NCBI GenBank assembly: GCA_033725935.1
Contig: MU867082.1
Span: 464,621-528,620, forward strand
Source: Cladorrhinum sp. PSN259
Lineage: Eukaryota; Ascomycota; Sordariomycetes; Sordariales; Podosporaceae
Length of the DNA stretch: 64,000 nucleotides
Direction: 5' to 3'
Shown here: positions 13,114 through 24,622 of the stretch, one piece after another
Layout: every line of letters begins with the position of its first letter
Numbering within the stretch: position 1 is the first letter of the stretch
The notes under the pieces: generated by a model
Database searches by the model: none
What the model was told of the DNA's origin: nothing
The model's input: the letters and a program-made list of their open reading frames with translations, nothing else
Program-made: the position numbers and the translations under genes

Positions 13114-16100
13114 CCAAAGCGAGAGCGCATAACTTTTACTGTCTTGAAAGTGTAGATTTCAAAATTGAGACATATCGTCCAAACCCACTAGCACGCGCTG
13201 AATAAGTCCCCACACACATCGTCTTCCAGGCTTCCAAATAAAAGGCCAAACTGGAACTAGCCACAGGCTTCTTCCTTTGCTTCTAGAAGCAATCGCGAAT
13301 GCTGCTGACTACGGATCGCACTTGGTGCGCATCCAGAATACGCCGCAGCAAGCCCGCCCCCAGGCTGCCGAATTCTTTCTTTCTTCTCCCACTCATTCCA
13401 ACGGCGTAAACACCACGCGAGAAAAAACCTGCAGCCCAAAAACGAGGCATTCGTATGCTGCTTATTATTTTTAGTGGTTGAAAACGCTCGTGTGTGGCTG
13501 CCATTCACCATCCCCCCGCCCGCCCCAACTTCTCTTCTAGGCGCAGCAAGCAGTAAACTAAAAGATGCAGCTCTTCTGTCGGTTGGAGTGTTGCATTGGT
13601 CCCGTCCTACTTACATACACACCCCTCCATCTCAGCCACTGACTGCATCACGAGCTAGTGTACATCCAGCTTAGGAGGGAGAAAGAACACCATTCCGGGA
13701 ATTCGCTCTCTGGGGTTTAAGCGGACGATGGGCTCCGGGTATAGTAAAACGAGTGAGGATGGGCAGTACTGTATCCCACACGGTGTGATTTTTTTTTTTG
13801 AAGATGGTACGGATGTCTCGGGCGCGTCGGCCGATATTGAACGACGGGGCGGACGGCTTCAGCACTTTCTAACCCCGCCGCAGCCGCAGACGCGGCCGAC
13901 GGTGTTTTTCTTTTTGCTTTCGGTTTTGGTAGTCTACCGAGCTCCGAACGGTGATTGAACGTTTATTTTATTTTCCAGCACGGATAACCGCTTTCCCGGG
14001 AGGCTGGCTACATCCATTACATACACAGGAAAGCTGACGGGTACGAACATGAGAAACACGAACAGTCAATCTACCCGTTTAATGATTTGCCTTTTTTAGA
14101 AAGTCTAGATCTCAGGTTGCAGCTGATGCTCGGTAATGTCGCAGAACGATCGGATCGGGCATATGTACATCTTCTCTATTTTCTGTCTCATGATTTAAAA
14201 ACGGGGTTCTAGATAGAATGCGCGTGCTTATCCGGTATATGAAAAGGAAAGCATAAGCGAAACGTCGAATTGATGATATGATGATGCACGCAACGCAAAA
14301 TAGAAAGGCTTATGATTTCTCACCTGACTTCTTTTCTTGTCTCGTGTGTCTCTCGACCCAACAGACTCCAAATAGAGAGCCCAATATAGGTAGGTACCTA
14401 AAAATGATGTGAATTAAGTTAGATTACCCCTCACTTTCAGCGCGATTATTTTCGGTCGTGCGGGCGGGCGCTTGCGATGGGATGTTCAGATTATGGGGTT
14501 GTCGGTTGTTGTTGGTCAGGCTTCCCCTGCTAACGCGGCCGTTGAAAAGTAGAAGGGACTCCACAGATGACGTCGTGGAACGAATTGCTCCTCTTCTCCA
14601 AACCGAACACAGTTTGTGAGATACTGTATTCTTTTTTTTTTTTCCTTTTCCTGGAATTGGAAGGTATCCATTTCTCTTAAGCGAATCCTGAAAATCTTGA
14701 TTTCTGTTCAAATTGCTTTTCGAGAAGAACCAAAAAAAACATGAAATAAACTTTTGCTGCAGTTGTTCCATCAACTCGTAATGATTGACTTGAAAGAGAT
14801 GCAGTCAAAGGCGGGGTAAGGTAAAGTTGACGATCGGGAATCGCCATGCCCCGCAGTTTAGCGCAACCAGAAAGGCCAGTGGATTTTACCTAATGCCCCA
14901 CAGGGGTGTCTGCCAAGAGCATCCAGGTCCATTTGACAGGTCGGAGTCTGCCGGGCGGCACTTTTGAGGAGATGGATATCCTCGGTTTTGAAGATGGTTA
15001 GCAGGATTGGACTGAGATTGGGCAGGATTGTGGTGTGGTGATAATAATGGCTTCGACAAAATGCGGGGTGTGATGCCATGGTATCGAATGTCTTGAACGA
15101 GACTCAATTCTGGGATTCGGTTCCAGGTGTTCTTCTGTCCAACATCAGCATGTAAACACCTCCCTGAGTTCAGGGGCTACTGTTTATGTGGGTTAGGGTT
15201 ATGTGAAGACGACCACAAAACACCCATCCACAAGTCCCTTTAATATACATTTGCAAGTTTTGCGGCAAGGAAGGAGAACGGGGTAAAATAGATTGATCTG
15301 ATTTCTATTTACCAGCATCAGAAACTTTGGATCTCATCTCGTCTTCAGCCCTCCCCCATTCTCAAAGCAGATTTTGGCGACCCAGGTCAGCACTAGCACA
15401 CTAGCATGTTCAATAACACACGTCCCTGGTGTTTTTATATCCATAGCTGTGTTCTAAGCATACCGTTTGGAAGATTAAATGGACTTTTTTACAAAGTAAA
15501 TAGCTCTTTTGCCAAAATAAGTAGGCATCGAGGAAGATAGGTAAGGGGTTATCTCAGAAGATCAGGTCTTTCTAGTTATTCAAAGCTACCACCCAGTAAA
15601 TAAACATCAAAGTGGTAAATATAATGAAGCCCACCCTGCCCGAGCTTATCAAGAAAATTTGCACAATTAAATCAAAACGACATGTTAGTCTAGGTCAAAT
15701 GAGAAGAGAAGAACTTGAAAATGCGGCCCTCGAATTTCTTCTCTCTCTCACCTCGATTACACGGACTCGATGTCTACAGAGCTAAATGAATACAGGTATA
15801 GACAAGAATAGCACAAAGTAACAGACAAATATACCTCAACTATCACCAATCTAACTTCTTTTTACAATTGTTGAGAAGAGCGCAAATCTTCCCAGGTGCT
15901 TTTCCTTTCCGTCCGTTATGTTCTTTCGCCTCTGTCTTTCTTTCTTTCCTTCCTTCTTATCCCATTTTTTCTGTTTGCTGGCCATAGGCCGTTAATCTGT
16001 GATTTGTTTCTTCTCGTTGGCCAAATACGAATATGTGCCTGCTTAGGTTCCCTCAGAGCGATTCTGACCCTTTACTTCTTGCCCTGCGCGCAATCAGTAT

Positions 16101-17126
16101 CCTGGGCTTTGCCCTTTCTGGCGCTTAGCGACCTTCTCTTTTGTTATACTACTACCAACTTTCTCGTCTACAGCACCAGTATCATCTTTTTCCTCAATTA
16201 GCCTTTGCCTAATTTCAACATACGCAGCTTTATGCCCACCATCATCTAGAGTATGTTCATACTGGTCCCTCAAACTTGAAGTCTATTGGCATTCTATGGA
16301 TAAAGACCAGACTTTGTGACTTTCGTCCTCCTTTGAGCTCCGTTTCTCTCCTTCGATTATCTATTTCGTGCTGTGTCATCATATAGTCCTCGAATTCCTG
16401 TTGTAGTTTGTCTTTCCCCGTTTCTTTCAGTGTTGTGGCAACGGGCCCGGCCCGGTATCCTAAAGTCCAGGTAGATGGCAGAGAACCTACGGAGTAGTGT
16501 AGTTCATTCGAGTTCAGTGTGGTCACGATTCCCCCGAAGCATTGCCGGCTCCTCGCTGTGCACGCTTGACCTACCCGAGCTCCTTCCACGGGAAGGGATT
16601 AAAAGGATGGAGGATATAAAGTGTGAGGGACCTCGCCATCCATGGCGTCTACGTCGATAGGTCGACAACAACGTTTGAACACCAACACCAACAACAACAC
16701 GGATTGATGGACAAGAAGCAACAACAGCAGCAAGAGATGCTGCAAAAGGAGCATCAACGACGAGCAGGAGTTGTTGCAGAATTGGAAGGTCCAAGCAATG
16801 CAATCCGAGCATCCGACGACAAAGAGATTCAAAAAAAACAGAAAAGTAAAGATATCAAAGTCACTTGGAGTAAAGTTTTATTGGACTATAGAGGTCACTC
16901 GTCAATCTTGAATTTCATAAACTGGTCGTTGGGAAATACTCTTTTAATTCATTCAGATACGCTCGCCACCATAAAGCGACATGCGCAGAATTAAAGAAGA
17001 AAAGAAAGAAAACCTGTTCAGGCCAGCTAGAGACATGTAGCCGTGCCCAACTGCATACACGCCATCCTCCCTCCTCATGATTCGAGACTTAACAGATGAC
17101 CCAATCGTCGTCGTCATCGTCAGTCT

Positions 17127-19538
17127 TCACTTGACCCAAAGTTGAACTTCCTTCCCCAACACTTTCTCTTCCTTCTTACTCTCCAACTTCTCTTCCTTCG
17201 CCGCCAGCAATACCCGACGCGCATCCTCAAACTCCAACCTGAACTTCTCAATTTGAGTCTTATCCACCCAGATATAAGAGTTACCCTCGGTCTTCTTGAG
17301 AATGCCGTGAAGTTCCTTGGGATTGCTCTTCTTGATCTTCTTGGTGGTGGCAGCTGCGGTTTTGGGTGAGCTGGTGCCGCTAGTACCCGACGACTTCTTC
17401 CTCTTTTTACAATCACATGCCTTCCCTCCTTCCTTCTCCTTGCCCTTTTCCTTCTTTTCCTTCTTCTTTGATTTCTCCTTTTTGCCTTTGCCTGAGACGG
17501 ATTCCTTTTCATCGTCACTATCTGATGAGCAGGTCTCTGACTGACGCAGCGTGGCTCGCTGGGAGGTAGCAGAAGAAGTAGAAGATGAGACCATTGACGA
17601 CTCAGCTACCTCCATAGGTCTAGTGAATGCTGTATCGCAAATCTTGAGAGTGCCATCAATGGTGCTAGCAACAGTAGAAGCGGCAGCAGTTCCGCTGGGA
17701 CTGATATTCTGCTGCAAGGACTCCCCTCTCAATGGACTAATGGATCTCGAACTACACCCGCTGTTCGCAGGAGTCCCCTCTTCCGACTCGCCAAACCGAA
17801 CTGTGTTCCCAATGGTCTTTTGAATAGCCCGTAACGTCTTGAAATTCTGAATAAACTGGCGGCCGACCTGTTCATTGAGCTCATCCATTTGCTCGAGCTT
17901 CTTGATGACTTGCGAGAAGAGAGGGCGGATTGAATCTGGGATAGGGAATTGGCCTTTGCTCACTGCTGGTGCGGTGTCTTCTTTTGGTGGTGACGGAGAA
18001 TCAGTCTCTTTAGGGTTGGGTTCTTGTAACCGCTCTGTGGACTGGTTTGTGGATTGCTCTGTGGACTGCCCAGCTGAGGACTGCTCTTGTGGCTGTTCGC
18101 ATGGTGGCTGTCCCTTTCCCCTGCCCTGCTCCTCCGACTGTTTGCAATCACCAGCATCGGGTGATACCCTCAGTTTGTACCCAAATCCGAAACAATGCCA
18201 CATGAACTGCTTCATAAACGTTACAATGTCCTTGAATATCTCAGATTTCTGCTCGTTCAATACGCGGCCATTCTCCCTGCATGCCTTCTCAGATGATTCG
18301 ATCCATCCTCTCAAGTGGCTTATGGCAGAAAGTAGGGCTGGGATTTTGGGCCGGAGGATGGTAAGCGGTGAGGGCGAGATTGGGCCGTAGCTTGACTCCA
18401 TATCGGAATTGGGGCAGGATTCGCTTTCGGGTTCGGACTCGAGAATATCTAAGAGATCCCTGGTTATGTGCTCGGCCATCATGTTCATTACTCCCAATTG
18501 GTGAATGAGGGCAACAAATGGGTCGACGACTTCGTCTGTCAGCCCGACCTCATCTCTAAGGTTTTCGAAAGAAGCCATGATCTTTTGCATCTTTTGGGCG
18601 GTTGTTTCCTGAGAACCGGAGAGTGACTTGGATGATATGTCTAATGCCTTGATGAACCAGAGCATGTCCTTGAATTTTTCGATATTCTCGGGGAGGTATT
18701 TATGGCATTGCTTTTTGTATCTATGCCAGAGCCGTTGACCGAAGCGGGAGAGATGCGTGGTCTTGAAAATGATGTTGATGACACTGTAGAAATTGTCTTG
18801 CCACCATTTTTGGTGGCCAGGGTCGGAGGGTTGCTCCACATGAAGCCAGAATGGGTCAGAGGTCCGCATGCAGGCCTGAAGCTCGAGAACGAGGGCAGAA
18901 ATGATGCCGTACCCGGAGACGTCAAAGGCGAGTATTGGTCCCTCACCAGTGGCCTCTGAAGATGATGCGGGGGCTTCAGGCCAGACCACCGAGATAGTTG
19001 CAGTGCTGTCTTGATCGGGGGATGATGTTGGCGGAGGAAACACCTTGGTCGTCTTGATTATTTCGCTCTTTGGCCATCTACCCGCTTTCCCTGAATTCCT
19101 TTTGAAAACGCGCCACCACTCGTTGCCGGCTATAGTCGCACGGAACCCTGTTTTGCTCAGTTTGGAGATCTGCTTCTTCCGGCACAGGCATACGACGTCC
19201 TTTGGATTTGCGTACATCTTGGTTCCGTCCTCCAGTTTGCAGAAATAGCGAATGTGATTGTTAGTTTCCGTGTGACTCTCGAAATGGACCTTCTTGGCCT
19301 TATGTTTGCCAGTGGGCGGCTTTCGGGGTTGAGAGGTTGCGAGCGATTGATCGCCATCGAGGGGTTGACCAAAAATCTGGCTGATGGTGGCGCGAATTTG
19401 GTCTTCCCATCTGTGTTCAAGTTCCGGCTCCCTGTTGGCACAGAGCGCAAAGACACTTGTTGGGCAATTTAGCTCAGTTGCATTGTTCTTGATGATGAAG
19501 GCGTAGATTGCCTCGAGGTGGGTGACTGGATCCTCCAT
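17127..19538 (-). CDS. Large charged orphan protein (803 aa)
   Basis: Single exon. The frame is open upstream to a TTG, but the first ATG is at 19538 and gives an N-terminus beginning MEDPVTHLEAIYAFII. Three parts are visible: an N-terminal region to about residue 160 with scattered Cys; a central helical region (about 200-460) rich in Trp, Phe and His that could be a globular fold; and a low-complexity C-terminal half with Ser/Gln repeats (QSTEQSTNQSTE), then a very Lys/Glu-rich segment (about 690-730), then a short ordered C-terminus. The Lys-rich tracts could serve as nuclear localisation signals or bind nucleic acid. No known domain or catalytic motif is evident. A MITE lies about 600 bp upstream of the start. 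Confidence 0.8.
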   Translation of the reverse strand: MEDPVTHLEAIYAFIIKNNATELNCPTSVFALCANREPELEHRWEDQIRATISQIFGQPLDGDQSLATSQPRKPPTGKHKAKKVHFESHTETNNHIRYFCKLEDGTKMYANPKDVVCLCRKKQISKLSKTGFRATIAGNEWWRVFKRNSGKAGRWPKSEIIKTTKVFPPPTSSPDQDSTATISVVWPEAPASSSEATGEGPILAFDVSGYGIISALVLELQACMRTSDPFWLHVEQPSDPGHQKWWQDNFYSVINIIFKTTHLSRFGQRLWHRYKKQCHKYLPENIEKFKDMLWFIKALDISSKSLSGSQETTAQKMQKIMASFENLRDEVGLTDEVVDPFVALIHQLGVMNMMAEHITRDLLDILESEPESESCPNSDMESSYGPISPSPLTILRPKIPALLSAISHLRGWIESSEKACRENGRVLNEQKSEIFKDIVTFMKQFMWHCFGFGYKLRVSPDAGDCKQSEEQGRGKGQPPCEQPQEQSSAGQSTEQSTNQSTERLQEPNPKETDSPSPPKEDTAPAVSKGQFPIPDSIRPLFSQVIKKLEQMDELNEQVGRQFIQNFKTLRAIQKTIGNTVRFGESEEGTPANSGCSSRSISPLRGESLQQNISPSGTAAASTVASTIDGTLKICDTAFTRPMEVAESSMVSSSTSSATSQRATLRQSETCSSDSDDEKESVSGKGKKEKSKKKEKKEKGKEKEGGKACDCKKRKKSSGTSGTSSPKTAAATTKKIKKSNPKELHGILKKTEGNSYIWVDKTQIEKFRLEFEDARRVLLAAKEEKLESKKEEKVLGKEVQLWVK

Positions 19539-20045
19539 GGTAAGCGTTGTCGAGGTTGTTGGATGAGTTGGTCGAGATTGCAAAGTTGGCGAAGAAGTTG
19601 GGTCATTACGCTGTTGATTGGCGTCGACGCTGCAGCGTCAAGTCATGTGAGTGTTCCGGAGAGTCATCACTGTGGAAACTTAGTTTTACTCAATTTCGCA
19701 CGTGTACTTGGTCGACGACATGGTTTGTGATGTCACTCAACTTGACTTTGGTAAACCACCCACTGCACCAAAACTTTACTGAGATTATACACAGACACCG
19801 ACGTCATAGATAGGAGAAAAAAGGTTCTTGATATGCATTTTTGGTCGTGTTTCCACTGTAATTTTGCCATTTGAAGGCAAATTCTCTGGTACGAGGGGAG
19901 GAAGAAGTTGCAGGCGAAGAGATCAACGAGAGGAGATGTAACGAGGAGCAGCAATACAGAGTAAAGATTTCGTGTTGAAACCATCAAATTAATTTACCAT
20001 CATCGGCATAACAATGAGCCCGCAGCGGATATTGTGGTCGAGATG

Positions 20046-20060
20046 ATATTTTAAGCATTA
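20046..20060. repeat. Isolated fragment of the MITE terminal repeat
   Basis: ATATTTTAAGCATTA is identical to the inner part of the right terminal repeat of the MITE at 20139-20411 and lies in the same orientation. It could be the remains of an earlier insertion or of a nested copy. Confidence 0.5.
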
Positions 20061-20138
20061 ACGTCAAGGTTTGAAGATGAGGGAACTTTGATATGGTATT
20101 ACCATGGTCGGAGGTGGATATTGGCAGACAGATATGTA

Positions 20139-20411
20139 CAATCTAATGCTTAAATATTTGTTAGTGCGGTACACGCCCAATTCACTCCTTCCTATGCCTA
20201 TTTCACTTATTTATACGCCTATTTAGCTTCTATTAATGCATTCCTGCCTCCTTTCTACGCATGCTAAATATTCAATTACGTACTTATCTTTTTAATTTGC
20301 GATTTTCTAATACCTTTCGGTTTGTATTTTTGATTAGCCTCGGCACCTTATTTCTGTCCTTGGTTTTATGGTGTATGTACCGAGCTAATAAATATTTTAA
20401 GCATTAGATTG
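20139..20411. mobile_element. MITE with about 35-bp terminal inverted repeats and TA duplication
   Basis: The left end begins CAATCTAATGCTTAAATATT, and the right end is its inverse with a one-base indel and a few substitutions; similarity extends about 35 bp on each side to GGTAC. TA flanks both ends (20137-20138 and 20412-20413), as expected for Tc1/mariner-type target duplication. The 273-bp interior is AT-rich and encodes nothing, so the element would depend on a transposase elsewhere. A 15-bp match to its right end sits at 20046-20060, just outside the left end. Confidence 0.85.
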
Positions 20412-21398
20412 TACTGGGTAATAGTGTATGTGAAATTTCTCGTATCGTTAATCGCCGACTCCCATTGGCTCCCAAATCACCGGCAGCCCGAAATCGGCAA
20501 ACAGGCCGGTTCGGTGGGGCCTAACAAAAACTCCTAGACCCACTGAGTTCCAGCCATCCGGTACGTGTTTTCCCTGCCGCGCAGCTGCATTCTTCTTCAA
20601 CCTGCGAGTCCGTGCCCAGCTACCGCAATTACCGGTCATGGCGGTTTCTTTTTCTGTCAATTTTTGCCATCTTGACGTTGCATCGGCTGATGCATTGTCT
20701 TTCTTTCTTCTCTCTCTTGGAATGAAAATTACAATTCCGTCAGATATTTGTTGGAAAAAAAAAGAAGAAAAAAAGAGAACATCATGCAAAAAAGAGAACA
20801 GAAAAACGGAAACAATCAACCGTTATTTCCAGTGAGCAGTGAAAGATAGCGACCCCACATGCCTCCGCACAATTGATGAAAGAGAGCGAGCGGCACTACC
20901 CTTGCGCCAAGACTGTCCAGGCCTCAACCAGACTGCTGGGACACTCCTCCCATCATTTCCTTCACCGCCCCCTGGCCTCTCTTTGCCATGCAACATTGGC
21001 AGCCAAAAAAACCGAAGCTAGCTGCTTTTTTCCCTTCATCAGAGCACGCAGAAACACATCTTAGTACCAGTCCCTCGGGTACCAATGGAGATGGCGTTTC
21101 TTTTTTTTCTCGGCTCCTCCACCCCCGCCCGCTATATATTATTATAACCTTACCTCCTTGCACCCATTCCCCGCCCGCTTTTTTCCCTTCATTTTGTTTC
21201 CTCTCATTTCTTTTCTTGTTTATCGCTGCATAGCCCGTGTCATATCCGTTTCATTCTAGAACGAGCCGAGGTCACTGATTACCTGATTTCTTGTCTCGTT
21301 CACTCACTCACTTTCATTAAATTACTTACTCACTCACTCACTCGCTCCCTTCAATCTGGGCGAGGAGCAATTCCATCATTGCCCGCCACTTCACAAAA
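20412..21398. other. Intergenic region and leader of the methyltransferase gene
   Basis: No gene is seen. A TATA-like stretch (CTATATATTATTATAA) lies at about 21132-21147, some 250 bp before the methyltransferase ATG. CT-rich leader DNA with several CACT repeats follows at about 21300-21350. Together these look like a core promoter and 5' UTR for the plus-strand gene. Confidence 0.45.
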
Positions 21399-23376
21399 AT
21401 GGGCGAAACCAACCACCAACCAAAACCATTCTCAATCTCAAATTTATTAACTCACGAAAATGCATCACCATCATCGTCACATACCGCCAGCACTGCTGCA
21501 TCCACATCATCATCCACCTCACTCCCGCCATTAACAACATCCACCTCGGCCACCTCAGGAGAGGAACAAATCGTCCCTCGCTGCAGCACCTCATCGTCCA
21601 ACACCAGCACTGCTGATTTAAACCTGCTGCACCTGGACAATGCGGAGCAGTACCTGAAGGACCCAGACCGCTACCCACCTTCAATGACCGAGTCCATCCG
21701 GGAACATGTGTTTGAGGGAGGCATACGGTATCACGCCTACAAGTCTGGAAAGTACGCATTTCCCAACGACGAGATTGAGCAGAACAGAGACGACATGAAG
21801 CATAGCATGTGCTTGATGCTTTGTCAGGGGGAATATTTTTACGCGCCCGTGAAGGAGGTGCTGGAGAAGGGAGGCGAGGTCTTGGATTTGGGTGAGTGAC
21901 AGTCTTTCTTCTGGCAGGAATCTCTGCAGTGGGGATGAGCGGGCTACTGGGATAGGGGAACTTAAAAGGCGGAATTTGCTGCTGCCCAAAGAGGAGGATG
22001 TCGAATCTGCAAGATGGCTTGGCTTCACGGCAAAAAAACCGTTTCATGTTTCCCGTTGTGGTGGAGTGGATGGACAAACACCACGGGTTTCCGGTTGAGA
22101 GAGGAGCACGCAAAACGTTTTACTAGCGATGCAAAGAGGCTGACCGAAGTCCCATCGTGGGTTGATGCACGACAGGTACCGGAACGGGAATTTGGGCTAT
22201 AGAACGTAAGTGGCTTGAAGTTTCCTTTCTGTTGGGATTTCTTTTTCCTCGGGAGGCTGCAGATATGTCTCGCCTCAACGGTGTTACACGGACAATGGTA
22301 ACAAGAACAGCACATTCGTGTGGATATCTCCTGTTTTTTGCCCCTGAACAAGTGTTGCTTTGGGATGTTCCCGGGTATCGGGTTACATTTGTGTGACCCT
22401 GTTCTTAGTAGTTCTATCCGTCCACCCTTCAGCCCGGTACTTTCCAAGTTCCCCGTTGTCGGATGCCGGTAGTTGATTGTACAACGAAACTTCTTCTGTC
22501 TGTATCATGACCCTGGCCTTTTTCTCATTACCCGTTTTGGAACGGTATTTCCGAGCAACGAAAACAATAACACGCTGGTGAAACATGATACGGAAATTGA
22601 CCTTCTCCCTACTAGTCGGCGACAGATACCCGAACACAATGTTCACAGGCATCGACCTCTCACCCATCCAACCAAACCTCGTCCCAGAAAATGTCCACTT
22701 CTTCATCGACGACTTTGAAGAAGAATGGGTCGACCCGGTGAACAAGTATGACTACATACACATCCGACACACACTCCATTCCGTCCAAAGCACGCAACTT
22801 CTGCTTCAAAGAGCTATGCAGTACGTTCCACCCTCTGCCCACCAGATTCTACTCCACCCCAACTAACGTACTCTTAGACACCTAAAACCAGGCGGCTACA
22901 TCGAGATCCAAGAAATAGAAGTCGTCCCTCAATCAGACGACGCCAGCATAAGCCCATCAATCCCGTACGCCTTCCGAGACTACATCAACTACATGGCAGC
23001 CGGCCTGCGCATCATGGGTTCAGAAATGCACGCTATTCTCCGACTCCCAGACGAGATGAAAGCAGCAGGGTTCGAGGACGTCCAGTCTATAACCCACAAA
23101 GCACCCCTGGGCATGTGGCCTCGGGATAAAAGGCTAAGACTCTGTGGATTGTTCATGCGGACCGCTATTATGGACGGCCTGAGAGGAATCTCCCATAGAC
23201 CATTGACGGCGCTGGGGTGGACACAGCTGCAGATTGAGATGGTGCTCGTGGACGTGAGGAAGGCGCTGATGGATAGCAAGGTGCATGCGTATTTTACGTA
23301 TCGTATCGTGTATGGAAGGAAGCCTTTGGACGGTAGTGGTAATCAAGGGAAAGAAGAGGCGGACAAGGGGCCCTGA
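21399..23376 (+). CDS. LaeA-like SAM-dependent methyltransferase
   Basis: Four exons, 408 aa: 21399-21891, 22176-22205, 22616-22820, 22878-23376. This is a class I SAM methyltransferase of the type that includes the secondary-metabolism regulator LaeA and its paralogues. The SAM-binding motif I is rebuilt across two introns: VLDLG at the end of exon 1, TGTGIWAIE from a 30-nt exon 2, then a post-I region ending in FTGIDLSP in exon 3. Exon 3 holds the typical DIRHTLHSV-type segment, and exon 4 starts HLKPGGYIE. The N-terminal 75 residues are Ser/Thr-rich and probably disordered. Introns 1 and 2 are long (284 and 410 nt); intron 3 is 57 nt with CTAAC and TTAG. Frames close exactly (1227 nt). Family members are nuclear regulators or small-molecule methyltransferases; which applies here is not decidable. 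No biosynthetic cluster adjoins it. Confidence 0.92.
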
Positions 23377-24622
23377 AAAAGGGCGCTGCGGTTTTTGAGA
23401 AAAGGTACCACCGAAAAACTCGACGATAATGATGTGTAATCGGCATCGTCTTGACTCGAGGACTGGGGACAGAGAGGCGGGAAAACGTGTTTATGCCAAC
23501 AAAACGCCCAGTACCAAGCTCCGCCGTCGTCTCAAGTTTTGGATGACTCACAATAAGCAAACGAAAGGAAGTTTACCAACGCAATGAGGCGCAAAAGCTA
23601 GAAGTTAGATGCATGAGATGGAAGCGCCAACCGGAGGAACACGAACCACCTTCGTCGTCATCTCGCATTCCAACCTGGCATGCATTCATCCAAAACCCTC
23701 CAGCTGACCCGCCAAACCAGTGAGAGCTAAAAGGGGGAGAAGAATACCGCACGAACCATCAACAATAAACACCACTACAACCCATTTCACACGAGAACCA
23801 GTACACGAGCATGGTCCCATATCACCGTGGGAAGACATGAAAGCCAGCCTCGTCAGCTACGCAACACACACACACACACACACACAAACACACAAAAACA
23901 CACCCTATTCCCAACTGTTAAAGCCAGAGAAAAAACTGAAACTCATGCAATCTCCTCAAACCAAGTTGAACCGAGAACATGGGCACAGGCAATAACTTAT
24001 CAAGAACATCATGTCCGGGCAGGGACCGATACCGCTTGCTCGAAATAGCAAATAAGAGATTGAGAAAGATACCAAAGTTAGATATATATGCAGAATAATA
24101 GAGAAAGACAACAAAACAGCAAAATAAAAGCTGCAAGAAGCCAAAAAATAATACAAACACCATTTCATTCATTCTATCCCGTTAACGTTCTCATACATTC
24201 ACATCTTGATTACATCATGTATTAGTCATGCCATGTTCTGTATGCCTCAATTGGAGACTGTTGGTTGTTATTAAGCAAGTCACTTACAGGAAACTATCAG
24301 TCATCGGATATGTATGGTACATCAACAACCGATGTTTGTTACAGTTACGTAGTGTCCCACAGCAACAATAAACCTCTAAAGCGTGACAAAAAAAAAAGCG
24401 TCAAAAGACTCAAAAGGGTGAAGAATTCATCTCAAATTCCACTACTCATTCATCATACCTCTGACTCCCAAGCCCACAGGGGATATCAAACTATTGAGAA
24501 GAAAAACTAAAGTAAAGAAAAAAGTAAAAGAAAACCCTGAAAGAAGAAACCATCATGCTCTCGTGAAACACAACCTGTGCTATAGGATCATAACCCTTCA
24601 TTCTAGCTCTGGCCGCTCAAAT
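23377..24622. other. Intergenic region between convergent genes
   Basis: Contains 3' flanks of the methyltransferase (plus) and the vip1-like gene (minus), a (CA)n tract at about 23863-23898 and A-rich DNA. No gene is seen. Confidence 0.6.

Larger units (their letters stand above)
7076..17126. other. 10-kb gene-poor interval with simple repeats
   Basis: AT-rich intergenic DNA with many poly-A/poly-T runs and microsatellites. Only a frameshifted coding fossil at 9.8-10.1 kb and a 118-aa open frame at 12.8-13.1 kb suggest past or present coding. Open frames around 16.25-17.0 kb (a 110-codon minus-strand frame starting with GTG, and a Gln-rich plus-strand frame at 16623-16994) are possible exons but cannot be tied to a gene. 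I see no tRNA or 5S rRNA gene here. Confidence 0.6.

Noticed and set aside
15187..15200. Telomere-like GGGTTAGGGTTA
   Set aside because: Only about two units with unique sequence on both sides; chance or an isolated interstitial copy.
16623..16994. Gln-rich plus-strand frame of 123 codons
   Set aside because: Driven by a CAA/CAG repeat; opposite strand is also open and no homologous domain is seen.
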